A stretch of 64,000 bases of DNA from Microbacterium enclense (GCA_038182865.1 CP116226.1:496001-560000); one strand, 5' to 3'; counted from the first letter of the stretch, positions 26,622 through 36,562 are shown. Notes: generated by a model from the sequence alone, not told the origin. Translations and numbers: made by a program.

Positions 26622-27787
26622 CGTCCTCCCCGACAGCACCGTTGAAGGTCGTCTTCGCTGACCATTCCGATGAGCCGGGCGGGGCGGAGTTCGCTCTGCT
26701 GCGTCTGGTGAAGGCGCCGCGCGCGTGGGAGGTCACGGTCGCCCTGCCCCCGTCGTCGTCGGAGGGATCCGATGTGTTCACGACGGGTCTGCCGCCGGAT
26801 GTACCGGTGATCCGCAGCGGCCCTCGACACGCGGCGCGCAAGGACAGCGGGACCGGCCTCGGTGCCAACATCCGCCTCGCCGCGCGCATCCTCCGCTCGG
26901 GCCTGGCTCTCGCCGCCCACCCCGAGGTGCGGCGCGCGGACGTCCTGGTCGCCAACACCACCCGCTCCAGTGTCTACGTGGCCGTCGCCGCAACGGCGCT
27001 ACGCACGCCGTTCGTCGTGCACATCCGCGACCTCATCGACCGAGAGTCGATCGGCTCCGCGGCCACGATGCTCATGCGCAAGCTGGTCCTGCCCCGGGCC
27101 GCGGGGATCATCGCGAACTCGAAGGCGTCCTTGGACACCGTGAAGGCCTTCGTCCACACCGACAACACCCCCGTCATCCCCAGTCCCGCGGGCCTGCAGC
27201 CCGTGTCCGCCGAGGAGGTCGACGTCGCACCCGAGGTGCGGCGGATCGGCATGGTCGCCCGTATCGACCCGTGGAAGGGTCAGGAGCAACTCGTCCGGGC
27301 GTTCGCGCAGGCCTGCTCCGAGGGCGATCAGACACTCGTCCTGTACGGCGGACCGGCCTTCGGTCACGAGGAATTCGATCACGCCCTCCGGCGGCTCGCT
27401 CGCGAGCTGGGCATCGCCGACCGTGTCAAGTTCGCCGGTCACGTCACCGACGTCGCCGCGGCCATCGGGACCCTCGACATCTGTGTGCAGGCCTCGACGC
27501 GCCCGGAGCCTCTCGGACAGAACGTGCTGCAGTACCTCAGCGCCGGCAAGCCGACCGTCGTGTCGGGCGAGGGCGGGCCCGTCGAGTGGGTGTCGGACGG
27601 TGAGAACGGACTCGTCTTCGCTCCCCGCGACCAGGCGTCGTTGGCCGCGGCGCTGACCACCCTGATCACCGACGACGAGCTGCGCCGGAAGCTGGCGACG
27701 AATGCCGTCCGCACGCCCGGACTCCGCACCGACGAGCAGGTCGGCGACGAGGTCATCGAGGTGCTTCGAAAGGTCGTCGCCCGATGA
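26618..27787 (+). CDS. Glycosyltransferase, GT4 family
   Basis: A 389-residue GT-B enzyme. The N-terminal half starts VVFADHSDEPGGAEFAL (acceptor-side GGAE loop) and the C-terminal half has IGMVARIDPWKGQEQLVRAF and the donor-binding segment RPEPLGQNVLQYLSAGKP. Both ends overlap neighbours by 4 nt (ATGA), so three glycosyltransferases are translated in step. Sugar specificity is not predictable. Confidence 0.88.
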   Translation: MTSSPTAPLKVVFADHSDEPGGAEFALLRLVKAPRAWEVTVALPPSSSEGSDVFTTGLPPDVPVIRSGPRHAARKDSGTGLGANIRLAARILRSGLALAAHPEVRRADVLVANTTRSSVYVAVAATALRTPFVVHIRDLIDRESIGSAATMLMRKLVLPRAAGIIANSKASLDTVKAFVHTDNTPVIPSPAGLQPVSAEEVDVAPEVRRIGMVARIDPWKGQEQLVRAFAQACSEGDQTLVLYGGPAFGHEEFDHALRRLARELGIADRVKFAGHVTDVAAAIGTLDICVQASTRPEPLGQNVLQYLSAGKPTVVSGEGGPVEWVSDGENGLVFAPRDQASLAAALTTLITDDELRRKLATNAVRTPGLRTDEQVGDEVIEVLRKVVAR

Positions 27788-28851
27788 CCGCACGACTGTG
27801 TTTCGTCGCCGCTCCCCTCATCGCCCGGAGCGGCGTCTACAACTCGACGATCGAACTCGTCACGGCGGCGCGCGCCGCGGGGCTCGACTGGAGCGCTGTG
27901 ATCGGTGTCTCCCGAAACGCCGGCGGCTCGGCCACGGTGAGGGACGGCATCCGCGAAGTCGAGATGGAGCCGTCGGGCCTGGCCGGTGTGGTGGGGCTGG
28001 GGAGGCATCTCCGTGGACTCCCGGAGTTCGCCGACGCCGATCTCGTGGTGAGCATGGTTCCGCAGAGCGACATGGCGATGGCCCTTTCCGCGCGCCCGTG
28101 GGTCGCCTATCTCCGCGGTCTGCCGTGGCCCGCGCCCGGCGAGAGCTCGAGGGCGAAAACTCTCCTCTGGCGGTCCCTGGAGAAGCTGGCTCTCTCGCGG
28201 GCGAAGGAAGTCTGGTCGACGACGCGCGTGCTCGCGGCTGACGTCGGAGGGGATGTCGACCGGCTCGTCCCGCCAGGACTCGTCCCGCCCACCGTGCCGT
28301 CCGAGCGGGCAGCCCTGCGGAACGAGTTCGTCTGGGCCGCGCGGTTCTCCGCCGACAAGGACCCCGACCTCTTCCTCGACGCGCTCACGGGCACCCCGGC
28401 GGAGGGCGTCATGTACGGCACCGGCCCCCTCGAAGAGCGGACGCGCGAGAAGGCCCCGCACAACGTCGACGTGCGGGGATGGCGCGCGCGAGACGAGATC
28501 TGGGGCGCGGCTCGCGCGTACGTCGGCACATCCACGCGGGAAGCCTTCGGCCGCAGTGCGGTGGAGGCGGCGATGCTCGGCATCCCCGTCGTCCTGTCCG
28601 AAGCGTTCGGGTGCGCGGACATGCTGTACACCGACGATGCGTTGCGCCGTCAGCTGGTTCTCGACCCCGCGGACGTCGAGAGCTGGAAGGCGGCGATCTC
28701 GCGGCTCGCCGCCGACGACGGCTTCCACGCGACGGCCTCCGCCCACGTGCAGGAGAACGCCGAGTCGCTCACCATCGCTTCGGCGGTCGACGCGGTGAGC
28801 GCCGCGAGCATGGCCGTGCTGGAGCGGATCGGATCTCGACGGGCACGCTGA
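27784..28851 (+). CDS. Glycosyltransferase, GT4-like
   Basis: A 355-residue protein with the GT-B layout: an N-terminal SGVYNSTIEL loop, then FVWAARFSADKDPDLFLDAL and the donor site REAFGRSAVEAAMLGIPVV (E-x7-E). It is slightly short and less canonical than the two before it. Last gene of the gmd-rmd-GT-GT-GT run; followed by a promoter-like element and the broken acyltransferase gene. Confidence 0.82.
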   Translation: MTARLCFVAAPLIARSGVYNSTIELVTAARAAGLDWSAVIGVSRNAGGSATVRDGIREVEMEPSGLAGVVGLGRHLRGLPEFADADLVVSMVPQSDMAMALSARPWVAYLRGLPWPAPGESSRAKTLLWRSLEKLALSRAKEVWSTTRVLAADVGGDVDRLVPPGLVPPTVPSERAALRNEFVWAARFSADKDPDLFLDALTGTPAEGVMYGTGPLEERTREKAPHNVDVRGWRARDEIWGAARAYVGTSTREAFGRSAVEAAMLGIPVVLSEAFGCADMLYTDDALRRQLVLDPADVESWKAAISRLAADDGFHATASAHVQENAESLTIASAVDAVSAASMAVLERIGSRRAR

Positions 28852-28938
28852 CGCCGGCTCGGGGCCGCCGCCACACCGCACCACGCTGTTTCACTGAGGA
28901 TGTCGATCGATGGAAATCACGCCGCAACGAGGCACACC

Positions 28939-28952
28939 TAGACTCGGTGCAA
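28939..28952 (+). promoter_or_regulatory. Leaderless-type promoter of the acyltransferase gene
   Basis: TAGACT (28939-28944) is followed by 7 nt and then ATG at 28952, the spacing expected when transcription starts on the A of the start codon. No Shine-Dalgarno sequence precedes this ATG and no -35 is evident. Confidence 0.55.
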
Positions 28953-30962
28953 TGCCGGGAGACAAGGCGAGCGCCGAGGGCGCGAAGACGTTCCGAGGCG
29001 ACATCCAGGGCCTGCGTGCGATCGCCGTCGGCGCCGTGGTCCTCTACCACGCCGGGGTTCCTTTCCTGCCCGGAGGCTATGTCGGCGTCGACATCTTCTT
29101 CGTCATCAGCGGTTTCCTCATCACGTCGCACCTGCTGACGAGTCTCGAACGCCACGGACGGGTGCCCTTCGCCAGCTTCTACGCGAAGAGGGCGACGCAT
29201 CCTTCCGGCCTCCTTCCTCGTGCTCCTCGCGTCCGTCGCCGCGGCGCTCATCTGGTTCCCCCCTCTGCTCATGGAGGAAGTGTGGCGGGGCGCCGTGGCG
29301 ACCGCGCTGTACGTCCCGAACCTGCTGTTCGCCCTCGACGGCACCAACTATCTGGCGGAGAGTACGCCATCGCTGTTCCAGCACTACTGGTCGCTGGGCA
29401 TCGAAGAGCAGTTCTACCTGGTCTGGCCCCTTCTGCTGACGTGGGGATGGACCCTCGTGCGCTCGCGACGTGCACTGGGGTGGATCCTCGCGGCCCTCGT
29501 CGTCCTCTCATTCGCCGCCTGCGTCGTCGTCACGTTCCAGCTGCAGCCGTGGGCGTTCTTCTCCCTCCCGACCCGCGCCTGGGAACTCGGAGTGGGCGGC
29601 GTGGTGGCATTCGCCCTCCACCACCGCGGCCGCGTGCTCGGCTCGCGGACCGCGGCCGTCGCCGGGTGGGTCGGGGTGCTGGGCCTGCTCGCGACGATCG
29701 TCCTGTTCACGTCGAAGACCCCCTTCCCGGGCTACTGGGCGGCACTGCCGGTCGCGGCGACCGCGCTCGTCATCCTGTCCGGGGCGACGCCGACACGATT
29801 CGGCCCGACGGCGCTGCTCTCCCTGCGCGGGATGATGTTCGTGGGCGCCATCTCTTACTCCCTGTACCTCGTTCATTGGCCCGCCCTGGTGATCCCGCAG
29901 GCAGCCGTGGGCTACGCGCACCCGCTCCCCGTATGGGTGACGCTCCTCATCGCGGCCGCATGCGTGCCGCTGGCCTGGCTGCTGTACCGGTTCGTCGAGG
30001 ATCCGGCGCGCGGATGGGCGGTGCTGGTGAAGGCCCGCCCGCGGCGGACGCTCTGGGCGGCGCTCGCGAGCTCTGTCGCCGCCTCACTGGTCGCGACCGC
30101 CGCTTTCGCCGTGAGCGAGAACCGCGACCTCTTCATCCCCCAGCCGGCCGAGGCGGCTGTCGCGACCGCCCCTCCCGCATTCACGTCGTTCGTGCCCGAG
30201 AACCTTCGACCGACCCTGCGCGATGCGTCCTCCGACCAGCCTCGCATCTACGCGGACGGATGCCATCGGTCCTTCTCGCAGACCACTCCGGCCGATTGCG
30301 TCTACGGCGACTCAGCGGCACCGCGGATCGTGCTCTTCGGCGATTCGCACGCCGCGCAGTGGTTCCCCGCGGTGCAGGGGTGGGCCTCGCAGAACGGATA
30401 CGCGGTCGAGGTCCACACCAAGAGCTCGTGCCCGTCCGTGGACACGACCGTCGTCCGCGACGGTGTTCCGTACCAGGAGTGCCGTCAGTGGCGCCAAGCA
30501 GTGCTCGATCGGATCGCGACGGAGGCGCCGGCACTCGTCCTGATCGCCAACTACGGGACGGCGACGATCGCCGTCGGATCGGACCAGACCTACGCGCAGG
30601 CCTGGGGTCTCGCCCTCGAGTCGACGCTCTCGAAGATCTCAGCGCCGGTCGCCGTGGTGGTCGACACACCCAACCTGCAGCAGACCCCCTCGGTCTGCCT
30701 GTCCGCGCACCTCGACGACACCGCGGCATGCGGCCTGCCCCGCGACGCCGCCCTTCGCGACGACGTCCGCACGGCGGAAGCGACGGCGGCATCCACGCGC
30801 GGCGTGCCGTTGATCGACCTCACCGACGATCTGTGCTCCGACGTGTGCGAGCCGATCATCGGCGACACCCTCGTCTATCGCGACGCGCACCACCTCACCG
30901 CCACGTTCAGCGCGGTCCTGGCAGCGCCCATGGGGGCCGCTCTCAGCGACATCTTGCGCTGA
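28952..30962 (+). pseudogene. Membrane O-acyltransferase (OafA/OatA type) with SGNH domain, frameshifted
   Basis: Would acetylate a surface glycan: an acyltransferase-3 membrane domain transfers the acyl group across the membrane and a C-terminal SGNH domain attaches it. The first frame (from 28952) carries the N-terminal segments GDIQGLRAIAVGAVVLYHAG and VGVDIFFVISGFLIT. Near 29190-29195 the reading continues in another frame (IEEQFYLVWPLLL, then SGNH blocks GDSHAAQW and DAHHLT) to a TGA at 30960-30962. Restoring CG in the local GGGCGACGC sequence gives the family motif FYAKRARRILPA, so a 2-nt loss is the simplest explanation. Either a true inactivating mutation or a sequencing error. A more distal ATG-equivalent at 28910 exists. 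Confidence 0.85.
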
Positions 30963-30969
30963 CGGCGGT

Positions 30970-30988
30970 CTCGGCGGCGGTCGCCGAG
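30970..30988 (+). terminator. Small hairpin after the acyltransferase gene
   Basis: A 7-bp stem CTCGGCG/CGCCGAG with a 5-nt loop begins 8 nt after the stop. There is no T-run; terminator function is uncertain. Confidence 0.35.
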
Positions 30989-31127
30989 TGCTCCGCCCGC
31001 ACGCGTCCAACACTGGGGGCGCCCGTGCGTGTGTGGTCCTGCGCAGCGACCCGATGCTGGCGGCCGCCCTGCGCGCCCGCTAATCTCACAAGACGTCCAC
31101 GTCAGCTACGTATCCGGGGGGAATACT

Positions 31128-31727
31128 ATGCCTGAACACGAACGAGAGGGTGCCGGGGAACGCTCGGTCGACCGGCGAGCCCTGCTCGCTCTCGGCGGGA
31201 CGGTCGCCGGAGGAGCGGCTGCGTTCGCCGTCACCGATGGATTCGCCTGGGCCGAGCCGACGATCCGGCGGGCCATCGGGGTGCCAACGGATGCGGCCTC
31301 CGTCGACGGTCAGCTCGCGGTCGCGTGGTCTCGGCCCGACATCGAGCTCCTCGCCGACATCGTAGATGGTCCAGGAACGCTGATCTGGCGTGCGTTCACC
31401 GGCGTCACGATCCTCAACAACACCAACAAGAGCGGGCAGATCGCCCTGACGATCACACGGACCCGACCGACGCTCTCTGCGAGCCCCTGGGAGAACTACG
31501 GCGCGTTCTTCCCGCAGGCGCAGGCGACGACGGAGACGACGCAGTTGTGGCTTACCCAGAGCAGCGCTGTTCGGCCGGGCGACAGCGTCGGCACAGACGT
31601 GCTCATAGCCACCAACGAAGAGCCGGAGGGGGCGTTCACCGCGCAGTTCACCGCGACCGCGGTGTTCCTGAAAGGGTCCACGCCTCCCCCTGTTCCGGCG
31701 GAACTGACGGTCCGGTACAACGGGTAG
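31128..31727 (+). CDS. Tat-secreted protein of unknown function
   Basis: A 199-residue exported protein starting MPEHEREGAGERSVDRRALL, with a twin-arginine motif (DRRALLALGG) and a hydrophobic core up to about residue 45. The mature part is Thr/Ala-rich and beta-prone (ITRTRPTLSASPWENYGAFF), without cysteines or a recognised family. The ATG has GGGGGGA 6 nt upstream, and TAATCT (31081-31086) is a plausible -10. Its size and export route resemble those of the protein at 16143-16769, but the mature sequences are not clearly related. It converges on the lyase gene with only 42 bp between. Confidence 0.72.
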   Translation: MPEHEREGAGERSVDRRALLALGGTVAGGAAAFAVTDGFAWAEPTIRRAIGVPTDAASVDGQLAVAWSRPDIELLADIVDGPGTLIWRAFTGVTILNNTNKSGQIALTITRTRPTLSASPWENYGAFFPQAQATTETTQLWLTQSSAVRPGDSVGTDVLIATNEEPEGAFTAQFTATAVFLKGSTPPPVPAELTVRYNG

Positions 31728-31769
31728 AGCAGGCTGCGCGGTGTGCGTGGCGAACCCGATGTGAGTCGA

Positions 31770-34700
31770 TCAGCCGCTCGGTACCGTCTCCTGGATCACG
31801 AGTTTCGGGGCGGTGGCCTCTCCCGCCTCTCGCGAACTGAAGCGAGACATCAGAGCCTCCGGTGTCGTCGCAACCGCGCCGCCGAGCGCGAACGATACGC
31901 GCTTCGTCCCCGCCGGGAGCTTCTTGATGTAGTCGGTGAGGTCGATCTCCCACGTTTGCGTCTGCCTCGTCACGGTGAAGGTGGCAACGCGGTCCCCGAG
32001 TTGTGGGCGGTTGGAGTACGTCGTCGTGGCTTCCGACCAGTTCCCTGGGACCGCGTAGATGTCGACGCGTCCCTGTGTCTTGCTCGGGTCGTCGATGAGC
32101 CCCCCATTGAGGGAGAGCTTCGCGGACTTCGTCGCGGAGGGTGTGGTGCCCGTGAGGTCGAACGTGACGAACGAGTGTCGGATGTTCGACCCGTCCGCCG
32201 CCGAGCCGGGGGACTGGGGCTTCACGTCGAGTCTGGTCAGTGTGCCGAGGGCGGTGGACGCCGTCGACCCGCCCTGAACGAACGTGTCGCCGTCCGTGAG
32301 CAGTGTGAACAACCCAGGCTGATACACGGTGACGGCGTTGGTGAAGGTTCGCGACAGGGGACCCTGCGACACGGTCGTCGTGATCGTCGCGCTACCGGAG
32401 GACTTGCCCGTCAGCCGCCCGTCGGATCCGACGGACACGATCGACGTCGCATCGGAGACATGCGTGACCGAGACCTTGTCGACGGTGGCGCCGGTGAGAT
32501 CCGTCGCTTTGACGGCCACTCCGACCGTCTGCCCCAGAGCAATCTTCGCGGGAGTGGTGACAGTGGCGTCGGAGAAGATCCGATCGGGTACCGCGGCGGG
32601 CGCTGATCCGGGCGAGAACAGCTCGGCCTCGCGTAGAATCGCCTGCCACGTGGTCGAGCTCGAGACGAGCTGCAGACGGACCTGCGACACTTTTCGGGAA
32701 AATTTGAAGGCGTTGTCGGACACCCCGGCAGTGCCGTTGTACGTGTACGTTCCCTCGTCGTTCCACGATGATCCGTTGGTGGACGTCTGGAGCTTGAACG
32801 TCACCTTCTTGCTGGCGTCCGGACTCCATGCGGTGCGCACGGATCTCAGAAGCGTGGGCTGCGCGAGGGTCCACGTGATCGTCGCTCCTCCACGCGCTGC
32901 CCACCCCGTCGAGGTGTTCCCGTCGTGCGTCGCACCGGCCGAGCCCCGCACAGTGGCCGTCGCGGACGACTTCGTCACCGTTGCCTTCGCGGGAGCCAGC
33001 ACGATCTCCAGACGGGGCGGTGCAGAAGACTCCAGGCTGCCGAAACGGGCCATCAGGGGGGAGTTGTCGGAGGCAGATCCGCCCAAAGCGAGAGCGAAGG
33101 CGGCTCGGTCGCTGCTCGACGCGTTCTTCACCGCGCTGGTGAGGTCGAGCCGGGAGTCAGCCGTCTGGCGAGTGACGACCATGCTCCCGATCGGTGAGCC
33201 CATCGCGGGACGGTTCTGATATGTCAGCGAGGTGTCGGTCCAGTTGCCCGACGTCCGGTACGCATCGACGCGCACCGCATCTCCTGCGGCGCTGTCTGCG
33301 ATGGTCCCGTTGAGCACCAGGACAGCGCTGGCCACGCGAGAGGTGTCGACCGCCGAGAGGTCGAAGCGAAGGAAGCTCGTCCGCACGCGAGTCCCGTCCG
33401 CGGGTGTCGCGGGGATGGTGGGCTTGACGTCGAGGCGATCGGCCCGAGCGAAGTTCTTCGACGCGCTCGTACCGCCCTCGACGAACGTGTCCTGCGTGGG
33501 CGTCAGCGACAGCAATTGGGAAGCCGTGACGGTGAGCGCTCGCGCCTGGGCGGGGAACTCCCAGCTCCCGATCCGCGCGTAGGCGCCCAGCACGGTCGCT
33601 CCGGCCGCGACGCCGACGACGCCCTTCCCCTCGATCCGGGCGACACCCTGATCGCCGGAGATCAGTTCGATCTGGGCGCCGGAAGCGGAACCGCTCGTGC
33701 TGAACGTGAGAGGCGCCCATTCCTCGACCGCCAGAGACGACACGCCGTCGGCGAGTGCCACGCCCCACGCTCCCGGGGCGAGGTTGCCCGGCGCGGCGGT
33801 ACCACCGAAGCCGTAGACAGCCACCTCCCGAATGGTGGAGGTGCTGTCGCCCCCCGGATCACCGGAGACCTCGATACGGATCTTCCCCGCGCGGGGCGGC
33901 GAGTCGAAGGTGTTCGTCGACCACCCCGATGCCGAGCGATAACTCCCTGTCGCCGCGGCGACCCAGGAGGTGCCCTGCGGCACGAGCACGCGATAGTCGA
34001 TCCGCCGGGAGTTGTTCGCCGTCCACAGGATGTCGAGACGGTTCAGGTTGATCTGACCACGGAAGGTGAGCTCGACGTACTGGGTTCCCGACGTCGCCCA
34101 TCCGCTCGACTCGTTACCGTCGTGAACGGCGGCCGGTGTCCCTCGAGAGGTGGCGGATGCGGTCGATGACGCGATCTGGGTGAGATCCGGCACCACACTC
34201 AGCAGGACGCCCGACGCCGCATCCGCGCCCAGGATGTACGACCCGGGCATCGCCGTGCTCGCCGTGACTTTCACGGCAGCCCCCGCCTTGTCCTTCGCCA
34301 CGATGGTGGGGGCTGCCAGCGCGGGATCCCGGTGCACCGTGTAGGAACGGCGGGCCGCATTGAATCCTTCGACCGCCGTGCCGTCGACGGTGAGACGGGA
34401 GAGTTGGAGGGCGCTCTCGGGCGAGGCGCCCCAATTGCTCATCGGCAATGTCGCCGAAGCGCGGGATGCCGTGGTCGCCGCCGGTGAGAGGAGAGTCATG
34501 GTCACGGCGAGCGTCTGGCGCGATCCACCCGGAACGTCGACGACGAGTTTGGTGAACTCGGCGTTCGCATCCTGCTCGGGCCGCGGCGAGATCGCGGACG
34601 GAACCGCGGGAGTCGTGCGGAACCGGACACCGTCGGCCGCCGACAGTTCGACCAGCATCCGCTGCCCGTCTTTGTAGAACACGGCGCTTCGACCGTTTTG

Positions 34701-36368
34701 CGCGACCTGAACCTGTGCCGACGTGTGCAGACCCCAGCGCGCCATCGCCCCCGACGGCGCGGTGAACTCATCCTGGAGAACCACCTGGCGACTGGTCGGG
34801 ACGACACGGATTCCCCGCTGCCACGTTCCCTCGCTCGCCCCCTGCGCCACGCTGAGATCCGCGATCGCGAACGAGCCAGCCGAGCTGGTGCCCGATGACA
34901 AGAGGCTGCCGCCCGGTGCGTCCCGGTAATCGTTGGTCGTGTCGCGGTTCAGCAAGAGAGTGTTGTGTCCCTCGAGTCGGTTGCGGTAATACCCCCAGCG
35001 CGCCGAGACGGCCTCACCGTTCCCGCGCGCGTCGTAGGTCGCCCGATCCAACCCCAGCTGTTCGGCCCAGGTCACCCCGCCAACGGAAACCATCACGTCG
35101 CCGGCGTCGATGTGTCGATGACCGACCGTCGGATCTCCGCCGTAGCGCAGCGCGGCGAACGGCGCGCCGACATCGGTGGCGTCACCACGCACCGTTGCTA
35201 CTCCACCGTCCGCGTAGTTCGCGACTCGCGGACGCGACTGCTGAGCCGGAGCGAGCGCCGCGACGGACGGATTACGCCACACGAGCCGCTGCGCAGCCCT
35301 CCTGCTCGTCTCCATCCCGGCCGACAGCGCTTCGAGGTCTGTTTGTCCCGTCAACCGGGACAGGCCGGAAAGACCCATCGCCGGATAAACAGCGGTCTCG
35401 CTGTCCGCAAAAGTGAAGTACTCTCCCGACGGCGTCATGAGGTCGCGGATGAACGATCCGCTTCGAGCGATCCCGCCGATACTCTCCAGGCCCTGCGTCG
35501 ATCCCGTCGCCGTCTTCAGCGCATTCAAGAATGTCGTGGCGTAGTCGGTCGCGTACTCCCAGTACATCGGACCCTCCGGGTAGCTCCCGTCGGGAAGGTA
35601 GCCCTTCAGACCGTTCTTGATTGATTCGATGGAGTAATTGAGCGCCTTCTGCGCATCGCCGCTGGAATCCTCAGATGCGATCGCAAGGCTGGCGAGTCCG
35701 ATACCGCTGTTGCCCACGATGTTGCGGTTGTGAGTGGCGAGAACCCACGAATCGGGGTCGCTCTCGGGGGATTCATACAGCGGAATCGAGGGTTGAATCG
35801 CCTTGGTCAGAAGCGCATTGCGCAATGTGGCCCGACGGGAATCAGTCCAGTAGCTGTAGCCCCAGTCGTACGCGACGGCGACAGCGTTTGCGATTTCCGC
35901 TGTCTGCAGGAAGTTCTTCGGATTCCAGTCCGGAAACTTGCTCGCCGCATCGAGGTTCTTCCAGAGCCCTTCCATGTACTTGGCGTCACCCGTCAGCCGC
36001 CACGCGAGCGACAGCGTGTACGCGCGATCCACCAGTGCCTTGGCCGTTTTCAAAGTGGCACTGGGGTCTTGGAGGTCGTACGTCACCACGGGCTGCGTCA
36101 ATTGGTAGTTGGCGGAGTTCATGACGTCTTTCTGCAGACGCGCGGACACAGCGTCGGTAGACACGTTCGATTTGATGGTCGCGAAGTCGTTCGCGCTGGT
36201 CACCAGAAGTCTCGGATGTCCGGAACTCACGGTGACGGCGCTACGCACGACAGCCGCCTCGGCGGAGGGAACGGCGACCAGGAAACTGAAGATCATTGTC
36301 GCGGACGCAACAACGGACGACATCACAATTGACGCTCTGTGACTGGTATTCAATGTGCTGGCGCGCAT
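31770..36368 (-). CDS. Secreted heparinase II/III-type polysaccharide lyase with carbohydrate-binding modules
   Basis: A 1532-residue exported enzyme predicted to cleave an acidic polysaccharide by beta-elimination. Order: signal peptide (about 1-38, ending PSAEA), helical toroid domain (about 80-380, with HNRNIVGNSG and EGPMYWEY), heparinase II/III-like beta-sandwich (about 400-640, with GHRHIDAGD and EGHNTLLLN, the likely catalytic His/Tyr region), an F5/8-type discoidin module (about 730-855), a DNRLRE/CBM96-like module (about 955-1125), a second discoidin module (about 1130-1250), a BIG2-type Ig domain (about 1265-1350) and a second DNRLRE-like module (about 1355-1530). The ATG at 36368 has GGAG 5 nt upstream. 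In a biosynthesis locus it may trim, release or recycle the cell's own polymer. The 5' third looks richer in A/T than its surroundings. Confidence 0.85.
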   Translation of the reverse strand: MRASTLNTSHRASIVMSSVVASATMIFSFLVAVPSAEAAVVRSAVTVSSGHPRLLVTSANDFATIKSNVSTDAVSARLQKDVMNSANYQLTQPVVTYDLQDPSATLKTAKALVDRAYTLSLAWRLTGDAKYMEGLWKNLDAASKFPDWNPKNFLQTAEIANAVAVAYDWGYSYWTDSRRATLRNALLTKAIQPSIPLYESPESDPDSWVLATHNRNIVGNSGIGLASLAIASEDSSGDAQKALNYSIESIKNGLKGYLPDGSYPEGPMYWEYATDYATTFLNALKTATGSTQGLESIGGIARSGSFIRDLMTPSGEYFTFADSETAVYPAMGLSGLSRLTGQTDLEALSAGMETSRRAAQRLVWRNPSVAALAPAQQSRPRVANYADGGVATVRGDATDVGAPFAALRYGGDPTVGHRHIDAGDVMVSVGGVTWAEQLGLDRATYDARGNGEAVSARWGYYRNRLEGHNTLLLNRDTTNDYRDAPGGSLLSSGTSSAGSFAIADLSVAQGASEGTWQRGIRVVPTSRQVVLQDEFTAPSGAMARWGLHTSAQVQVAQNGRSAVFYKDGQRMLVELSAADGVRFRTTPAVPSAISPRPEQDANAEFTKLVVDVPGGSRQTLAVTMTLLSPAATTASRASATLPMSNWGASPESALQLSRLTVDGTAVEGFNAARRSYTVHRDPALAAPTIVAKDKAGAAVKVTASTAMPGSYILGADAASGVLLSVVPDLTQIASSTASATSRGTPAAVHDGNESSGWATSGTQYVELTFRGQINLNRLDILWTANNSRRIDYRVLVPQGTSWVAAATGSYRSASGWSTNTFDSPPRAGKIRIEVSGDPGGDSTSTIREVAVYGFGGTAAPGNLAPGAWGVALADGVSSLAVEEWAPLTFSTSGSASGAQIELISGDQGVARIEGKGVVGVAAGATVLGAYARIGSWEFPAQARALTVTASQLLSLTPTQDTFVEGGTSASKNFARADRLDVKPTIPATPADGTRVRTSFLRFDLSAVDTSRVASAVLVLNGTIADSAAGDAVRVDAYRTSGNWTDTSLTYQNRPAMGSPIGSMVVTRQTADSRLDLTSAVKNASSSDRAAFALALGGSASDNSPLMARFGSLESSAPPRLEIVLAPAKATVTKSSATATVRGSAGATHDGNTSTGWAARGGATITWTLAQPTLLRSVRTAWSPDASKKVTFKLQTSTNGSSWNDEGTYTYNGTAGVSDNAFKFSRKVSQVRLQLVSSSTTWQAILREAELFSPGSAPAAVPDRIFSDATVTTPAKIALGQTVGVAVKATDLTGATVDKVSVTHVSDATSIVSVGSDGRLTGKSSGSATITTTVSQGPLSRTFTNAVTVYQPGLFTLLTDGDTFVQGGSTASTALGTLTRLDVKPQSPGSAADGSNIRHSFVTFDLTGTTPSATKSAKLSLNGGLIDDPSKTQGRVDIYAVPGNWSEATTTYSNRPQLGDRVATFTVTRQTQTWEIDLTDYIKKLPAGTKRVSFALGGAVATTPEALMSRFSSREAGEATAPKLVIQETVPSG

Positions 36369-36445
36369 TGGGACTCCAGGTTCCCGCGAGTCGACGCGTG
36401 CGCGTCGATGCGTTCTCGGCGACCCTGTGCGGTGTCGCACGGCCC

Positions 36446-36451
36446 AACATA
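36446..36451 (-). promoter_or_regulatory. Candidate -10 element of the lyase gene
   Basis: TATGTT on the minus strand, about 78 nt before the lyase ATG. The hexamer 17 nt further upstream (TCGCAA) is a poor -35, so an activator may be needed. Confidence 0.35.
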
Positions 36452-36527
36452 GGCGAGGAATGCCGAAATTGCGAGGGTCACCCAAACAATGCAGTTCAGG
36501 CGGCAGGAACAGGACCAAGAATGTCAC

Positions 36528-36562
36528 CCATTTGGGGGACAATAGTCCTCCAAATGGAGGAC
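36528..36562. repeat. Nested inverted repeats, possible operator
   Basis: CCATTTGGGGGAC (36528-36540) and GTCCTCCAAATGG (36545-36557) form a 13-bp dyad with one mismatch around AATA; the second arm also forms an 18-bp dyad GTCCTCC-AAAT-GGAGGAC (36545-36562). This gives three related half-sites about 80-110 bp upstream of the candidate lyase -10, as expected for a dimeric regulator binding site. Confidence 0.6.

Noticed and set aside
28952..30962. Programmed ribosomal frameshift in the acyltransferase gene
   Set aside because: No slippery heptamer or downstream stem is apparent at 29190-29195, and the missing two bases restore a conserved motif exactly, which fits a deletion or sequencing error better.
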